A stretch of 29,140 bases of DNA from JAICIG01 sp035532215 (GTDB lineage: Bacteria; Planctomycetota; Planctomycetia; Pirellulales; JAICIG01). The notes under the pieces are model-generated. The model made no database searches, was not told the DNA's origin, and saw only the letters and a list, made by a program, of their open reading frames with translations. The position numbers were made by a program, and so were the translations under genes. Shown here piece by piece: positions 8,980 to 15,229 of the stretch. Where the stretch lies: contig DATKRK010000198.1 of the NCBI GenBank assembly GCA_035532215.1, positions 1 to 29,140 on the forward strand, read 5' to 3'. Numbering within the stretch: position 1 is the first letter of the stretch; each line of letters opens with the position of its first letter.

Positions 8980-9211
8980 GAAACTCTGGAGCCGGGGTTG
9001 GCGACGCTTGGCAGGCCGATTTCGGCGCTCGTCCGCGCCCGCTACGATACCCGATCGGTTCCCGGGCATTGTTCCACCCAAGATCCTGGTTGACCCAAGA
9101 TGCGATCGGCTCGGCGAGCGGGTTCGCGCGACAAAACCACCGAAAGAGGGGACGAGCCACACTCAGGCGGGATACGAGGCGATTCTTCCGCAATATTTAA
9201 CCCTACGGAAG

Positions 9212-9217
9212 ATTATA
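9212..9217 (-). promoter_or_regulatory. Possible -10 element upstream of resB
   Basis: A perfect TATAAT reads on the minus strand from 9217 to 9212 within the 292-base gap between resB and the next gene upstream. No good -35 hexamer is visible at 16-18 bases. The implied leader before the resB ATG is about 225 bases. An imperfect inverted repeat (CTTCCG...CGGAAG, 9184-9210) lies just downstream in the direction of transcription. The rest of the gap holds no gene that I can support. Confidence 0.35.
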
Positions 9218-9271
9218 GCCATCGAAAGACGAAAAAGTACACATTCGTCTAAGCTTCATCGCTGTAACGGC

Positions 9272-10015
9272 TTACCAGAAGAAGATCGGGAAGCCAATGC
9301 CGCCGCCAAAGCCAAAGCCGTACCCATAACCGTACTGGCCGTGAAATTTCTTGACGTGGGGCTGGTGCTGCGGCGGTACGGCGAAATGTCCGTCCATATT
9401 CCCGCGACTGCCAGCCCGAGCGAGTGCCCGGTCCGATGCTTCACGTTGATAGTACAATTCTTCGCGCGTCGCGGCTATGCGTTGCTGTTGCAGACGACGA
9501 TACGCCTCCTGGCGCTGCTGGGCCTGGTATCGATCGTACTGAAAACGATCGAGGACGGTTTGCACTTCGCTTGCCGACATGTGCGCAAAATCGGGTAAAT
9601 GCGCGCGAACCTTGCGGGCATAGGCCTCGGAGGCGACCGCCAGCGTCTCGTTTACCCACAGCCGATATTCCCGGCCCGTCGGGCCCATCAGCAAGGCGAG
9701 CTTGGCATCCAAATCGCTTTTAAAATCGGCCAGTTGCGCACTGGACATGCCTGCAAGCTGGGCGTCGAGCTCCTGGTGCAGCCGTTCGGCCTCGTCGGGA
9801 ACATAGCTCCGGTCTGCGAGCAGCCACTCGTTCCACGTCCGTAAAGTCTCGCGCCAAGCGGGGCTGTCGAGCGAGTGGGCCTCGTGCAGATCGGTCGAAG
9901 TCGCCACCGGTTGCAACTCGGGGGGCTGCCCGGCTTTAGAAACCTGCGGCCCCAAACAGCCGAGAAAGACGGTGCCAATCATCGCCGCACAGGCGCCTAT
10001 TCGATTGGTGAACAT
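9272..10015 (-). CDS. Secreted or lipoprotein helical protein with Gly/Tyr-rich tail
   Basis: The product has 247 residues and I recognise no family. The N-terminus (MFTNRIGACAAMIGTVFLGC) is a signal peptide; FLGC could be a non-canonical lipobox with Cys20 as the lipidated residue. The middle (about 50-190) is strongly helical and charged, with a coiled-coil-like stretch rich in Gln, Arg and Glu (RYQAQQRQEAYRRLQQQR). The protein ends in a low-complexity Gly/Tyr/Phe run (YGYGYGFGFGGGIGFP) just before the stop. GGAGGGAGG lies upstream of the ATG, a strong ribosome site. It is transcribed toward resB but is separated from it by about 290 bases, so a separate unit is likely. The product probably acts in the periplasm or at the outer membrane. 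Confidence 0.8.
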   Translation of the reverse strand: MFTNRIGACAAMIGTVFLGCLGPQVSKAGQPPELQPVATSTDLHEAHSLDSPAWRETLRTWNEWLLADRSYVPDEAERLHQELDAQLAGMSSAQLADFKSDLDAKLALLMGPTGREYRLWVNETLAVASEAYARKVRAHLPDFAHMSASEVQTVLDRFQYDRYQAQQRQEAYRRLQQQRIAATREELYYQREASDRALARAGSRGNMDGHFAVPPQHQPHVKKFHGQYGYGYGFGFGGGIGFPIFFW

Positions 10016-10380
10016 CTCGACCTCCCTCCACGGCGGCAGTCTTGACCCTTCTCCGCGTCTCTTATTCTTCTTATTCTACGCCGAAAACCGGGGAGTGGTG
10101 CGAGACAAGTGCTTGAAAAATCGACGCATCGGGCAACCGGCAAGTCGCCGCCTTTGAGCCTAATGCGGTCGCATTGACGTTCGTAACGCGACACAACGGA
10201 AAATGTGGCCGGCGGGGTCCAATGCATCCATGCGAGATTGACCTTCTGGGACAACTGCGGCGCCTGCCATGCGATCCGTCTTCCTTGATTCCGCAGAAGG
10301 CTTGGCCAGACCGTTAGCCAGGAGTAGAATCGGCGCAGGTGCAGCCACCCGCTTTCTATCCAGCAAAGGCGGCGTCGACC
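10016..10380. other. Divergent intergenic region
   Basis: This 365-base gap separates two divergently transcribed genes for small secreted proteins and should carry promoters for both. The strong ribosome site of the minus-strand gene lies at its left end. A candidate plus-strand promoter at 10302-10330 is listed separately. Short frames on both strands lack ribosome sites and recognisable content, and I see no gene in it. Confidence 0.6.
10302..10330 (+). promoter_or_regulatory. Possible promoter for the gene at 10381
   Basis: TTGGCC (10302-10307), a 17-base spacer and TAGAAT (10325-10330) sit about 50 bases upstream of the ATG. The spacing is ideal, and both hexamers differ from consensus by one or two bases. 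Confidence 0.4.
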
Positions 10381-10995
10381 ATGTTCGTGCGAATCTCTTG
10401 GCTATCGGCAGGCGCGTTCGCCAGTTGCGTTGGTCCCGCGGCGGCTCAACTGCCGGCTACCGTGCAACTGCCTTCATACTCCATGTTTGGCGTCAGCACG
10501 ACGGTTTCGGCGCCCGACCGCGGCAGCATCTCGCTCGGCGGCTTCGGCGGATCGAGCATGGGTTCCACTGCCTACGGCCCTTCCTTCGGGCGGCGCTCGC
10601 GCGGTGTCGGGCGGCAGATGAGCGCTTCGACCACGACTGTCCATGCGACGATCCACGACTTCGATGCCATGGATCGGCAACTGCTCAATCAAGCCCGGAA
10701 ATCCTATGGCGGGCTTCCGGGCTCGTCTCGCCGAGCCGCGCGCAGCGAGCAGAGTTCCGCGGCCCAGGCGCCGTCGGGCAGCGTCGCCAAAGCCCGGCGG
10801 CTGCATGCGGCCGATCTGGCGGCCCAAGAAAGTGAGGCTTTGAAGTACCTCAACCAAGCCGAGCGTGCGGCGGCCCGCGGCAAGCCGCAAGTCGCTTCCG
10901 TGCTCTACCAAATGGCCGAACGCCGCGCCTCGGGCGAGTTGAAGGCCAAGGTCCGCGGACGGTTGGCTGCGTTGAAGCAGGCCATCGCCCATTGA
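10381..10995 (+). CDS. Small secreted protein with a secretin-like motif
   Basis: The product has 204 residues from the ATG at 10381, preceded by an AAGGCGG ribosome site. Residues 1-22 are a signal peptide ending in AAAQ. Residues about 38-53 (VSTTVSAPDRGSISLG) closely resemble the VSVPDGGTVLLGG-type strand of bacterial secretins, the outer-membrane rings of type II secretion and type IV pili, but no secretin N-domains or barrel are present. A Ser/Gly/Arg-rich stretch follows, and the last 70 or so residues are a helical pair (ALKYLNQAERAAARGKPQVA and SVLYQMAERRASGELKAKVR) like a single TPR unit. I recall similar short proteins in planctomycetes but know no function for them. The protein is likely periplasmic. 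Confidence 0.8.
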   Translation: MFVRISWLSAGAFASCVGPAAAQLPATVQLPSYSMFGVSTTVSAPDRGSISLGGFGGSSMGSTAYGPSFGRRSRGVGRQMSASTTTVHATIHDFDAMDRQLLNQARKSYGGLPGSSRRAARSEQSSAAQAPSGSVAKARRLHAADLAAQESEALKYLNQAERAAARGKPQVASVLYQMAERRASGELKAKVRGRLAALKQAIAH

Positions 10996-11085
10996 CGGCC
11001 CGCGATCATGCCCCGGCGCAAAGCTCAACGCCGAGGAATTCGAGGCTTGCGGCGCGCGCCGCGGGAAATCTGCTGCATTTTTTTA

Positions 11086-11114
11086 TTGTAAGTTAGGGTT
11101 TGGTCTTGTATTAT
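11086..11114 (+). promoter_or_regulatory. Strong sigma70-type promoter heading the metal-efflux block
   Basis: TTGTAA (11086-11091), a 17-base spacer and TATTAT (11109-11114) lie about 50 bases before the ATG at 11163. Seven T residues just upstream (11078-11084) form an AT-rich patch that could act as an UP-like element, or as the end of the preceding transcript after the GC palindrome at 11049-11062. It is the best promoter match on the plus strand upstream of the RND block. Confidence 0.55.
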
Positions 11115-11162
11115 GGGCTGCGCGATACGCTGCGTACGCCGTGCCCTTTGAAGCCCGTAATC

Positions 11163-11621
11163 ATGAAGTGCAACGCTCAGTTCACTGTGGTCCGATGCTT
11201 CGCGGCTGCGGCGGTGCTGTGCGGTTTGCTGAACTGGTTTGCGGCTCGCGCAGCGGCAAGTTGCGGCGATTACGTGCTGATCCATGATCTAGACGCGGGG
11301 GATCTGCACTCCGGGACGCCGCTCGCCAATCATCATCAGGCAGGCGGCATGCCGGACACGTCTGCTCTGCCTGGGCGCCCGGATCGCTCGGCCCCCTGCC
11401 ACGGTCCAAACTGCTCGAAGCGGTCAGTTCCGCCGCTCGATCCGTCACCCTCGCCGTCGTCGTCGCTTGAATGGCACGATTGGAGTTGGTCGGCGCCCGA
11501 GATCGCCGCCGTGCGACTCGACTCTACCCGCTGGATCGCCCTCGAAGTTTGCCCTCGTCCCGTGTTTCTGGGCAAATCGATCTTTCGCCCTCCTCGGTTG
11601 CCCGCGCCTGCACTGGCGTGA
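11163..11621 (+). CDS. Small secreted SCGDYV / PCHGPNCS protein
   Basis: The product has 152 residues from the ATG at 11163; a longer frame starting at 11100 overlaps the promoter and is not chosen. Residues 1-32 are a signal peptide with an Ala-rich end, placing SCGDYV at the mature N-terminus. A His- and Gly-containing stretch follows (LANHHQAGG), then PCHGPNCS, which pairs two cysteines with a histidine, then a Pro/Ser-rich part and a C-terminal half without recognisable domains. I recall SCGDYV plus PCxGPxC proteins as common in planctomycetes, often of unknown function. The Cys/His motifs and the position ahead of an RND metal pump make metal binding in the periplasm a reasonable but unproven idea. 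Confidence 0.7.
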   Translation: MKCNAQFTVVRCFAAAAVLCGLLNWFAARAAASCGDYVLIHDLDAGDLHSGTPLANHHQAGGMPDTSALPGRPDRSAPCHGPNCSKRSVPPLDPSPSPSSSLEWHDWSWSAPEIAAVRLDSTRWIALEVCPRPVFLGKSIFRPPRLPAPALA

Positions 11622-11973
11622 CTGGCGCCGCACCGAGAGCCCCGGCTTACTGAACGGCAGCCCGCTGAGCAGCAGCGCGCTAAGCAGTGGCCGTCCAACT
11701 CTCTCGCGCGGCATCAAGGACCGCGTCGCAGCATGCGCGCCAGCGCACTGCGACCGCTGACCGCCGGCCGCGAGCCAGTTCGGCGATGAAACGCCGCATC
11801 GGCAACTGCTGCGCGCCTTCGTCTCCGAGCGAGAAACGCTGACTAACGCGCCTGCGCCGCCGTTCGATCGCGGCATTCGGCTGCGCCGCTCGCAAATGCG
11901 TTTTGGCGAAGCGCTTGTCACGCGCAACGAAGTGAATGGTTTTATCTTCCCTCAAAGCTTGAGGTTTATATCG
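11622..11973. other. Intergenic region before the DUF1559 gene
   Basis: This gap of about 350 bases shows no gene that I can support. Frames on both strands are Arg-rich, lack ribosome sites and look like by-products of high GC. The last 25 bases supply the GAGG ribosome site, nine bases before the DUF1559 ATG. No strong promoter or terminator hairpin was found, so read-through from 11086 remains possible. Confidence 0.5.
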
Positions 11974-13014
11974 ATGCCCCGCAACCGAACTGCAATTACC
12001 TTAGTCGAACTGCTGGTGGTAATCGCCATCATCGGCATTCTGATGGCATTATTGCTGCCCGCCGTGCAAGCGGCGCGCGAAGCGGCGCGCCGTGGAGAGT
12101 GCGTCAACAACCTGAAACAAATCGGCATCGCGATCCAGAATTATCACGATATTCACAAGCACCTGCCGTTCGGCAAGGGGCCCAGCTATCCGGGCGTGCC
12201 CGTCTACGCGCGTTGGTCGCAACACTCGTTGCTGCTGCCGATGATGGAGCAGCAGGCATTGTACGCGGCGCTCGATTTCCGCTGGCCGCCGGCGACGCCG
12301 GGTATGGCCGGCGTGATCAATTTCATGCCCCCTTTCTCCAATCCGGGCGGCCAGAACAACGTCGCTTGCACCACGCGCGTGCCGATCTTTTTGTGCCCCT
12401 CCGACGGCGCGAATGTCCCCTCGGACTGGCCGGGACAGAACAACTACGCGGCCAACCAGGGAAGCTGGCTCTGCGATCGCCTCGACAGCACTGATCCCAA
12501 CGCCATCACCGCGCCTGGCGAAGTGCAAACCGGCATTTTCGGTTACTTGAGCGGGCTGAAATTCAGCGCCGTGCAAGACGGACTAAGCAATACGGCGTTT
12601 TTCAGCGAGAAGATCCGCGGTACGGGAGCGCCCAACCCGCGCAGCGACATGTTCATCATGCCGCATCAGATCTCGCTGCTGGCCACCTGGCAGACGTGCA
12701 GCAACATCACCCCCGCCACGGCCACGCCGTTGACCAGCAAATGGGGCTATAGCTGGGTAATGGGCGAGAACTGCTGCACGCAGTACAACCACGTGGCCGT
12801 GCCCAACCAATATACGTGCGGGGGCATTGGCTTCCCGGGAACGATGAGCAACATGGCCATGCAGGTCTCGCCTGGCAGCTATCATCCGGGCGGAGTCAAC
12901 GTCTGCATGGGCGACGGGTCGGTGCGCTTCGTGCCCGACGCCATCGATCTGAACACCTGGCGCGCCTTGGGTACGCGACGCGGCAGCGAAGCGTTGAGCC
13001 AAGTCGGGCTATAA
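11974..13014 (+). CDS. DUF1559 pseudopilin-like protein
   Basis: The product has 346 residues. The N-terminus has the type IV pilin/pseudopilin pattern TLVELLVVIAIIGILMALLL followed by PAVQAAREAARR, and the C-terminus has the DUF1559 signature (GDGSVRFVPDAIDLNTWRAL). Members are membrane-anchored with a beta-rich outer domain, occur in large numbers in planctomycetes and have no firm function. Here the usual Gly-Phe at the prepilin peptidase site is replaced by Ala-Ile (TAITLVE), so cleavage may be altered. The outer domain has a Met-rich MSNMAM (291-296) and a GENCC motif. The ATG at 11974 has GAGG nine bases upstream; an in-frame start at 11896 is less likely. The next gene begins 18 bases after the stop, suggesting an operon with the lipoprotein and RND genes. 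Confidence 0.92.
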   Translation: MPRNRTAITLVELLVVIAIIGILMALLLPAVQAAREAARRGECVNNLKQIGIAIQNYHDIHKHLPFGKGPSYPGVPVYARWSQHSLLLPMMEQQALYAALDFRWPPATPGMAGVINFMPPFSNPGGQNNVACTTRVPIFLCPSDGANVPSDWPGQNNYAANQGSWLCDRLDSTDPNAITAPGEVQTGIFGYLSGLKFSAVQDGLSNTAFFSEKIRGTGAPNPRSDMFIMPHQISLLATWQTCSNITPATATPLTSKWGYSWVMGENCCTQYNHVAVPNQYTCGGIGFPGTMSNMAMQVSPGSYHPGGVNVCMGDGSVRFVPDAIDLNTWRALGTRRGSEALSQVGL

Positions 13015-13032
13015 ACGCGGGGAGCCCACGCC

Positions 13033-13515
13033 ATGATCCGAACGCGTTTGGTTGTTGAACTGATAGCCGCGGCAATCGCCCTGCCTTGCGTCGGGGCGTG
13101 CAGCCGGCCGTCGTCGGGCTACGATCGCTACGTTCCCAGCGCGACGCAGGCTGAAGAGGCGCTGGCCGAAGTGCTCGCCGCGTGGCAGCGCGGAGAGCCG
13201 CCGAGGACGCTGGAATTAATGTCGGCGCCGATCAAGGTCGAGGTGGCCGATTCGACCCGGCGGCCGGGGCAGCGGCTGGTCGGCTACGAGCTGTTGGGCG
13301 AGGTCTCCGGCGAAGGTCCGCGGACGTTCATCGTGCGGCTCAAGCTCGACAACCCCAGCGAAGAGCAAGACGTGCGCTACTACCTGGTCGGCGTCGATCC
13401 GCTGTGGGTCTTTCGGCAGGAAGATTACGATGCCGTCGTCCATTGGGACGCCTGCGAAGAGCCAACGGCCCCCGGCGCCCAAAGCCAGACGACATCGGCC
13501 GCTTCGATCCCGTGA
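13033..13515 (+). CDS. Small lipoprotein, paralogue of the one after cusA
   Basis: The product has 160 residues. It has a signal peptide with a lipobox-like VGAC, so Cys23 should be lipidated. The mature part aligns along most of its length with the product of 19544-19954. Shared landmarks are DRYVPS/TDYIPT, LAAW..G/LDAW..G, PGQRLVGYEL/QGKKLASYEI, VRLKL/VRLSL, YYLVGVDPLWV/FYVIFGKDPIWV and a closing DY/NY. This small alpha/beta domain matches no family whose function I know. The two copies sit directly before the adaptor and directly after the pump, so a shared role in that envelope system is likely. The start is 18 bases after the DUF1559 stop, and the stop is 22 bases before the adaptor start. 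Confidence 0.85.
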   Translation: MIRTRLVVELIAAAIALPCVGACSRPSSGYDRYVPSATQAEEALAEVLAAWQRGEPPRTLELMSAPIKVEVADSTRRPGQRLVGYELLGEVSGEGPRTFIVRLKLDNPSEEQDVRYYLVGVDPLWVFRQEDYDAVVHWDACEEPTAPGAQSQTTSAASIP

Positions 13516-13537
13516 AAGTCTTACTCGAGCGACTCGC

Positions 13538-15184
13538 GTGTCCGTCGACGAATTAAACTCGCCAGAAGCGCAAACTGCCGGCAACGGCCGTGCGGCCCCC
13601 GAGGCTGGCCGGTCGCGAACGCCTTGGCAAAAAATCCGTTGGGGCTTGCAGCTCGCACAGGTCCGCTTGCGATTTCTGGTCGTGCTGGGCGCGGCGTTTC
13701 TGATCGTCGGCAAGTGGCACGTGCTGCGCAACTATTGGGATCGCTTCACGGCGCCTGCGACTACCGGCGCGCTGGGCGGCGGGGTCTCGCCCGACACCGA
13801 GTATTTCTGCCCGATGTGTCCGGGCGTGATTTCCACTTGGCCCAGCAAGTGCTCGGTCTGCAATATGCCCTTGGTCCGTCGCCGCAAAGGCGGAGCCGTG
13901 CAGTTGCCCGACGGCGTCATCTCGCGGATGCAGCTCTCGCCCTATCGCGTGCAGTTGGCGGGCATCCACACTTCGGAGGTCGAATTCCTGCCGCTGACTC
14001 GCTCGGTCGTAGCGATCGGCCGCGTGCGCGATCGCCAGGAACAGGCCGCAGCGAAAGTGGAAAGCGTTGGCGGCGAATCGCAAGCGGATGCCAACGATAC
14101 AGCCGCGATGATCGACGCCCAGATTGGCGAGCAAGATATTCTTTTGGCTGTGCCCGGCGCGGCGTGCTCGGCGACGTGCGAGGCTTTCGCGGGGCATGAG
14201 CCATGGCGCGGCGAAGTGTTCGAAGTCGATCGTCAAGTTTCCCAGGAAACGCGCCGCGTGCAGGTCGGGCTCGTTCTCGCCGATCCGCAGGGCGAATTAT
14301 GGCCGGGCATGCGTGTGCGCGTGCGCATCGAACGTCCGGTCGCCGAACTGGAGCCGTTCCGCTCGCAGCCCGCCGATCCGCCGCCGCCGGCCGAAGGCGA
14401 ACTGCGCATGCTCTACGTCTGCGCCGATCATCCGTCGCTCATACGCGAGCAGCCGGGCGAATGCCCCGAAGATGGCAACCCGCTCATGGAATTGCCGCTC
14501 GACGATCTCCAGCGGGTCGCCTGGCGGTGTCCGATGCACCCGAAAGTCACCGCACACGAACCGGGCCACGCATGCGAGGCGTGCGAGGGGATGAAGCTGT
14601 TGCCGCGGGTCGTCAGCTATCGGCCGTTCGGGCAGGTGTTGGCCGTGCCGGAAGGCGCCGTGATCGACACGGGCGAGCGCCGCGTGGTCTATGTCGAGAC
14701 CATGCCTGGCATGTTCGACGGCGTCGAGGTCGTCGTCGGTCCGCGCTGCGACGGCTTTTATCCGGTGATCAGCGGGTTGGAACGGGGGCAGTTTGTAGCG
14801 ACGGCCGGCGCGTTTTTGGTCGACGCCGAAACTCGCTTGAACCCGAGCGTCGCCGCCAGCTACTTCGGGGCCACGCGGGCGGGCGGCGGCGGGCCGGCCG
14901 CCGAGGCGCCTGCGGGGAAGTCGGAGAGCGATTCCGACGCCGAGGCCGCCGAGATTCGCAAGGCGCTGGCCGAATTGCCAGCAACCGAGCGGCGTGCGGC
15001 CGAACGGCAAAAAATCTGTCCGGTGACCGGCCTGCCGCTGGGCTCGATGGGCGCGCCCATCAAGGCCGCCGCGGGCGATCGCGTCGTCTGGCTGTGCTGC
15101 GAAGGCTGCCAGGCGAGCTTTGCCAAAGACCCGGCGAAACATCTCAAGAAGCTTTCGGCAGCGGAGAAACGTGAGAACCCGTAG
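13538..15184 (+). CDS. cusB: CusB-like RND adaptor with multiple metal-binding modules, hairpin region apparently missing
   Basis: The product has 548 residues from the GTG at 13538. A longer frame from 13430 would overlap the lipoprotein gene by 86 bases and start with basic, low-complexity residues. One membrane helix (about 43-60) anchors it. A heavy-metal-binding module follows (C91, C94, C105, C108, M110; the usual CPMH reads CPMC). Beta-barrel and membrane-proximal strands (about 147-265) include SQETRRVQVGL and ELWPGMRVRV. A second, degenerate module (292-317) keeps only two of its cysteines. A third (CPMHP, C331, C346, C349) is complete apart from one inserted residue. The C-terminus carries a YHS-like domain (KICPVTGLPLGSMG, then WLCCEGC; C494, C520, C521, C524). 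Compared with CusB, the lipoyl and alpha-hairpin segment is not visible between residues 165 and 205. It should partner the pump encoded next. Confidence 0.85.
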   Translation: MSVDELNSPEAQTAGNGRAAPEAGRSRTPWQKIRWGLQLAQVRLRFLVVLGAAFLIVGKWHVLRNYWDRFTAPATTGALGGGVSPDTEYFCPMCPGVISTWPSKCSVCNMPLVRRRKGGAVQLPDGVISRMQLSPYRVQLAGIHTSEVEFLPLTRSVVAIGRVRDRQEQAAAKVESVGGESQADANDTAAMIDAQIGEQDILLAVPGAACSATCEAFAGHEPWRGEVFEVDRQVSQETRRVQVGLVLADPQGELWPGMRVRVRIERPVAELEPFRSQPADPPPPAEGELRMLYVCADHPSLIREQPGECPEDGNPLMELPLDDLQRVAWRCPMHPKVTAHEPGHACEACEGMKLLPRVVSYRPFGQVLAVPEGAVIDTGERRVVYVETMPGMFDGVEVVVGPRCDGFYPVISGLERGQFVATAGAFLVDAETRLNPSVAASYFGATRAGGGGPAAEAPAGKSESDSDAEAAEIRKALAELPATERRAAERQKICPVTGLPLGSMGAPIKAAAGDRVVWLCCEGCQASFAKDPAKHLKKLSAAEKRENP

Positions 15185-15207
15185 GTCAGGCTGAAAGCCT
15201 GACCTAC
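15181..15207. repeat. Perfect 12-bp hairpin between cusB and cusA
   Basis: GTAGGTCAGGCT, a GAA loop, then AGCCTGACCTAC form a perfect stem. It includes the adaptor stop codon (15182-15184) and ends 22 bases before the pump ATG. There is no T-run, so it is not a classic terminator. It may slow read-through or protect the upstream message. The sequence looks like a dispersed planctomycete palindrome (REP-like), though no second copy lies in this window. Confidence 0.75.
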
Positions 15208-15229
15208 GTATAACGGCCTTTGACTCGCC

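Noticed and set aside
8980..9162. Upstream extension of resB
   Set aside because: The extra 61 residues are basic and unlike ResB N-termini, whereas the ATG at 8979 leads directly into the family sequence.
13430..13537. Upstream extension of the adaptor gene
   Set aside because: It would overlap the lipoprotein gene by 86 bases and add basic, low-complexity residues. The GTG at 13538 sits just after that gene.
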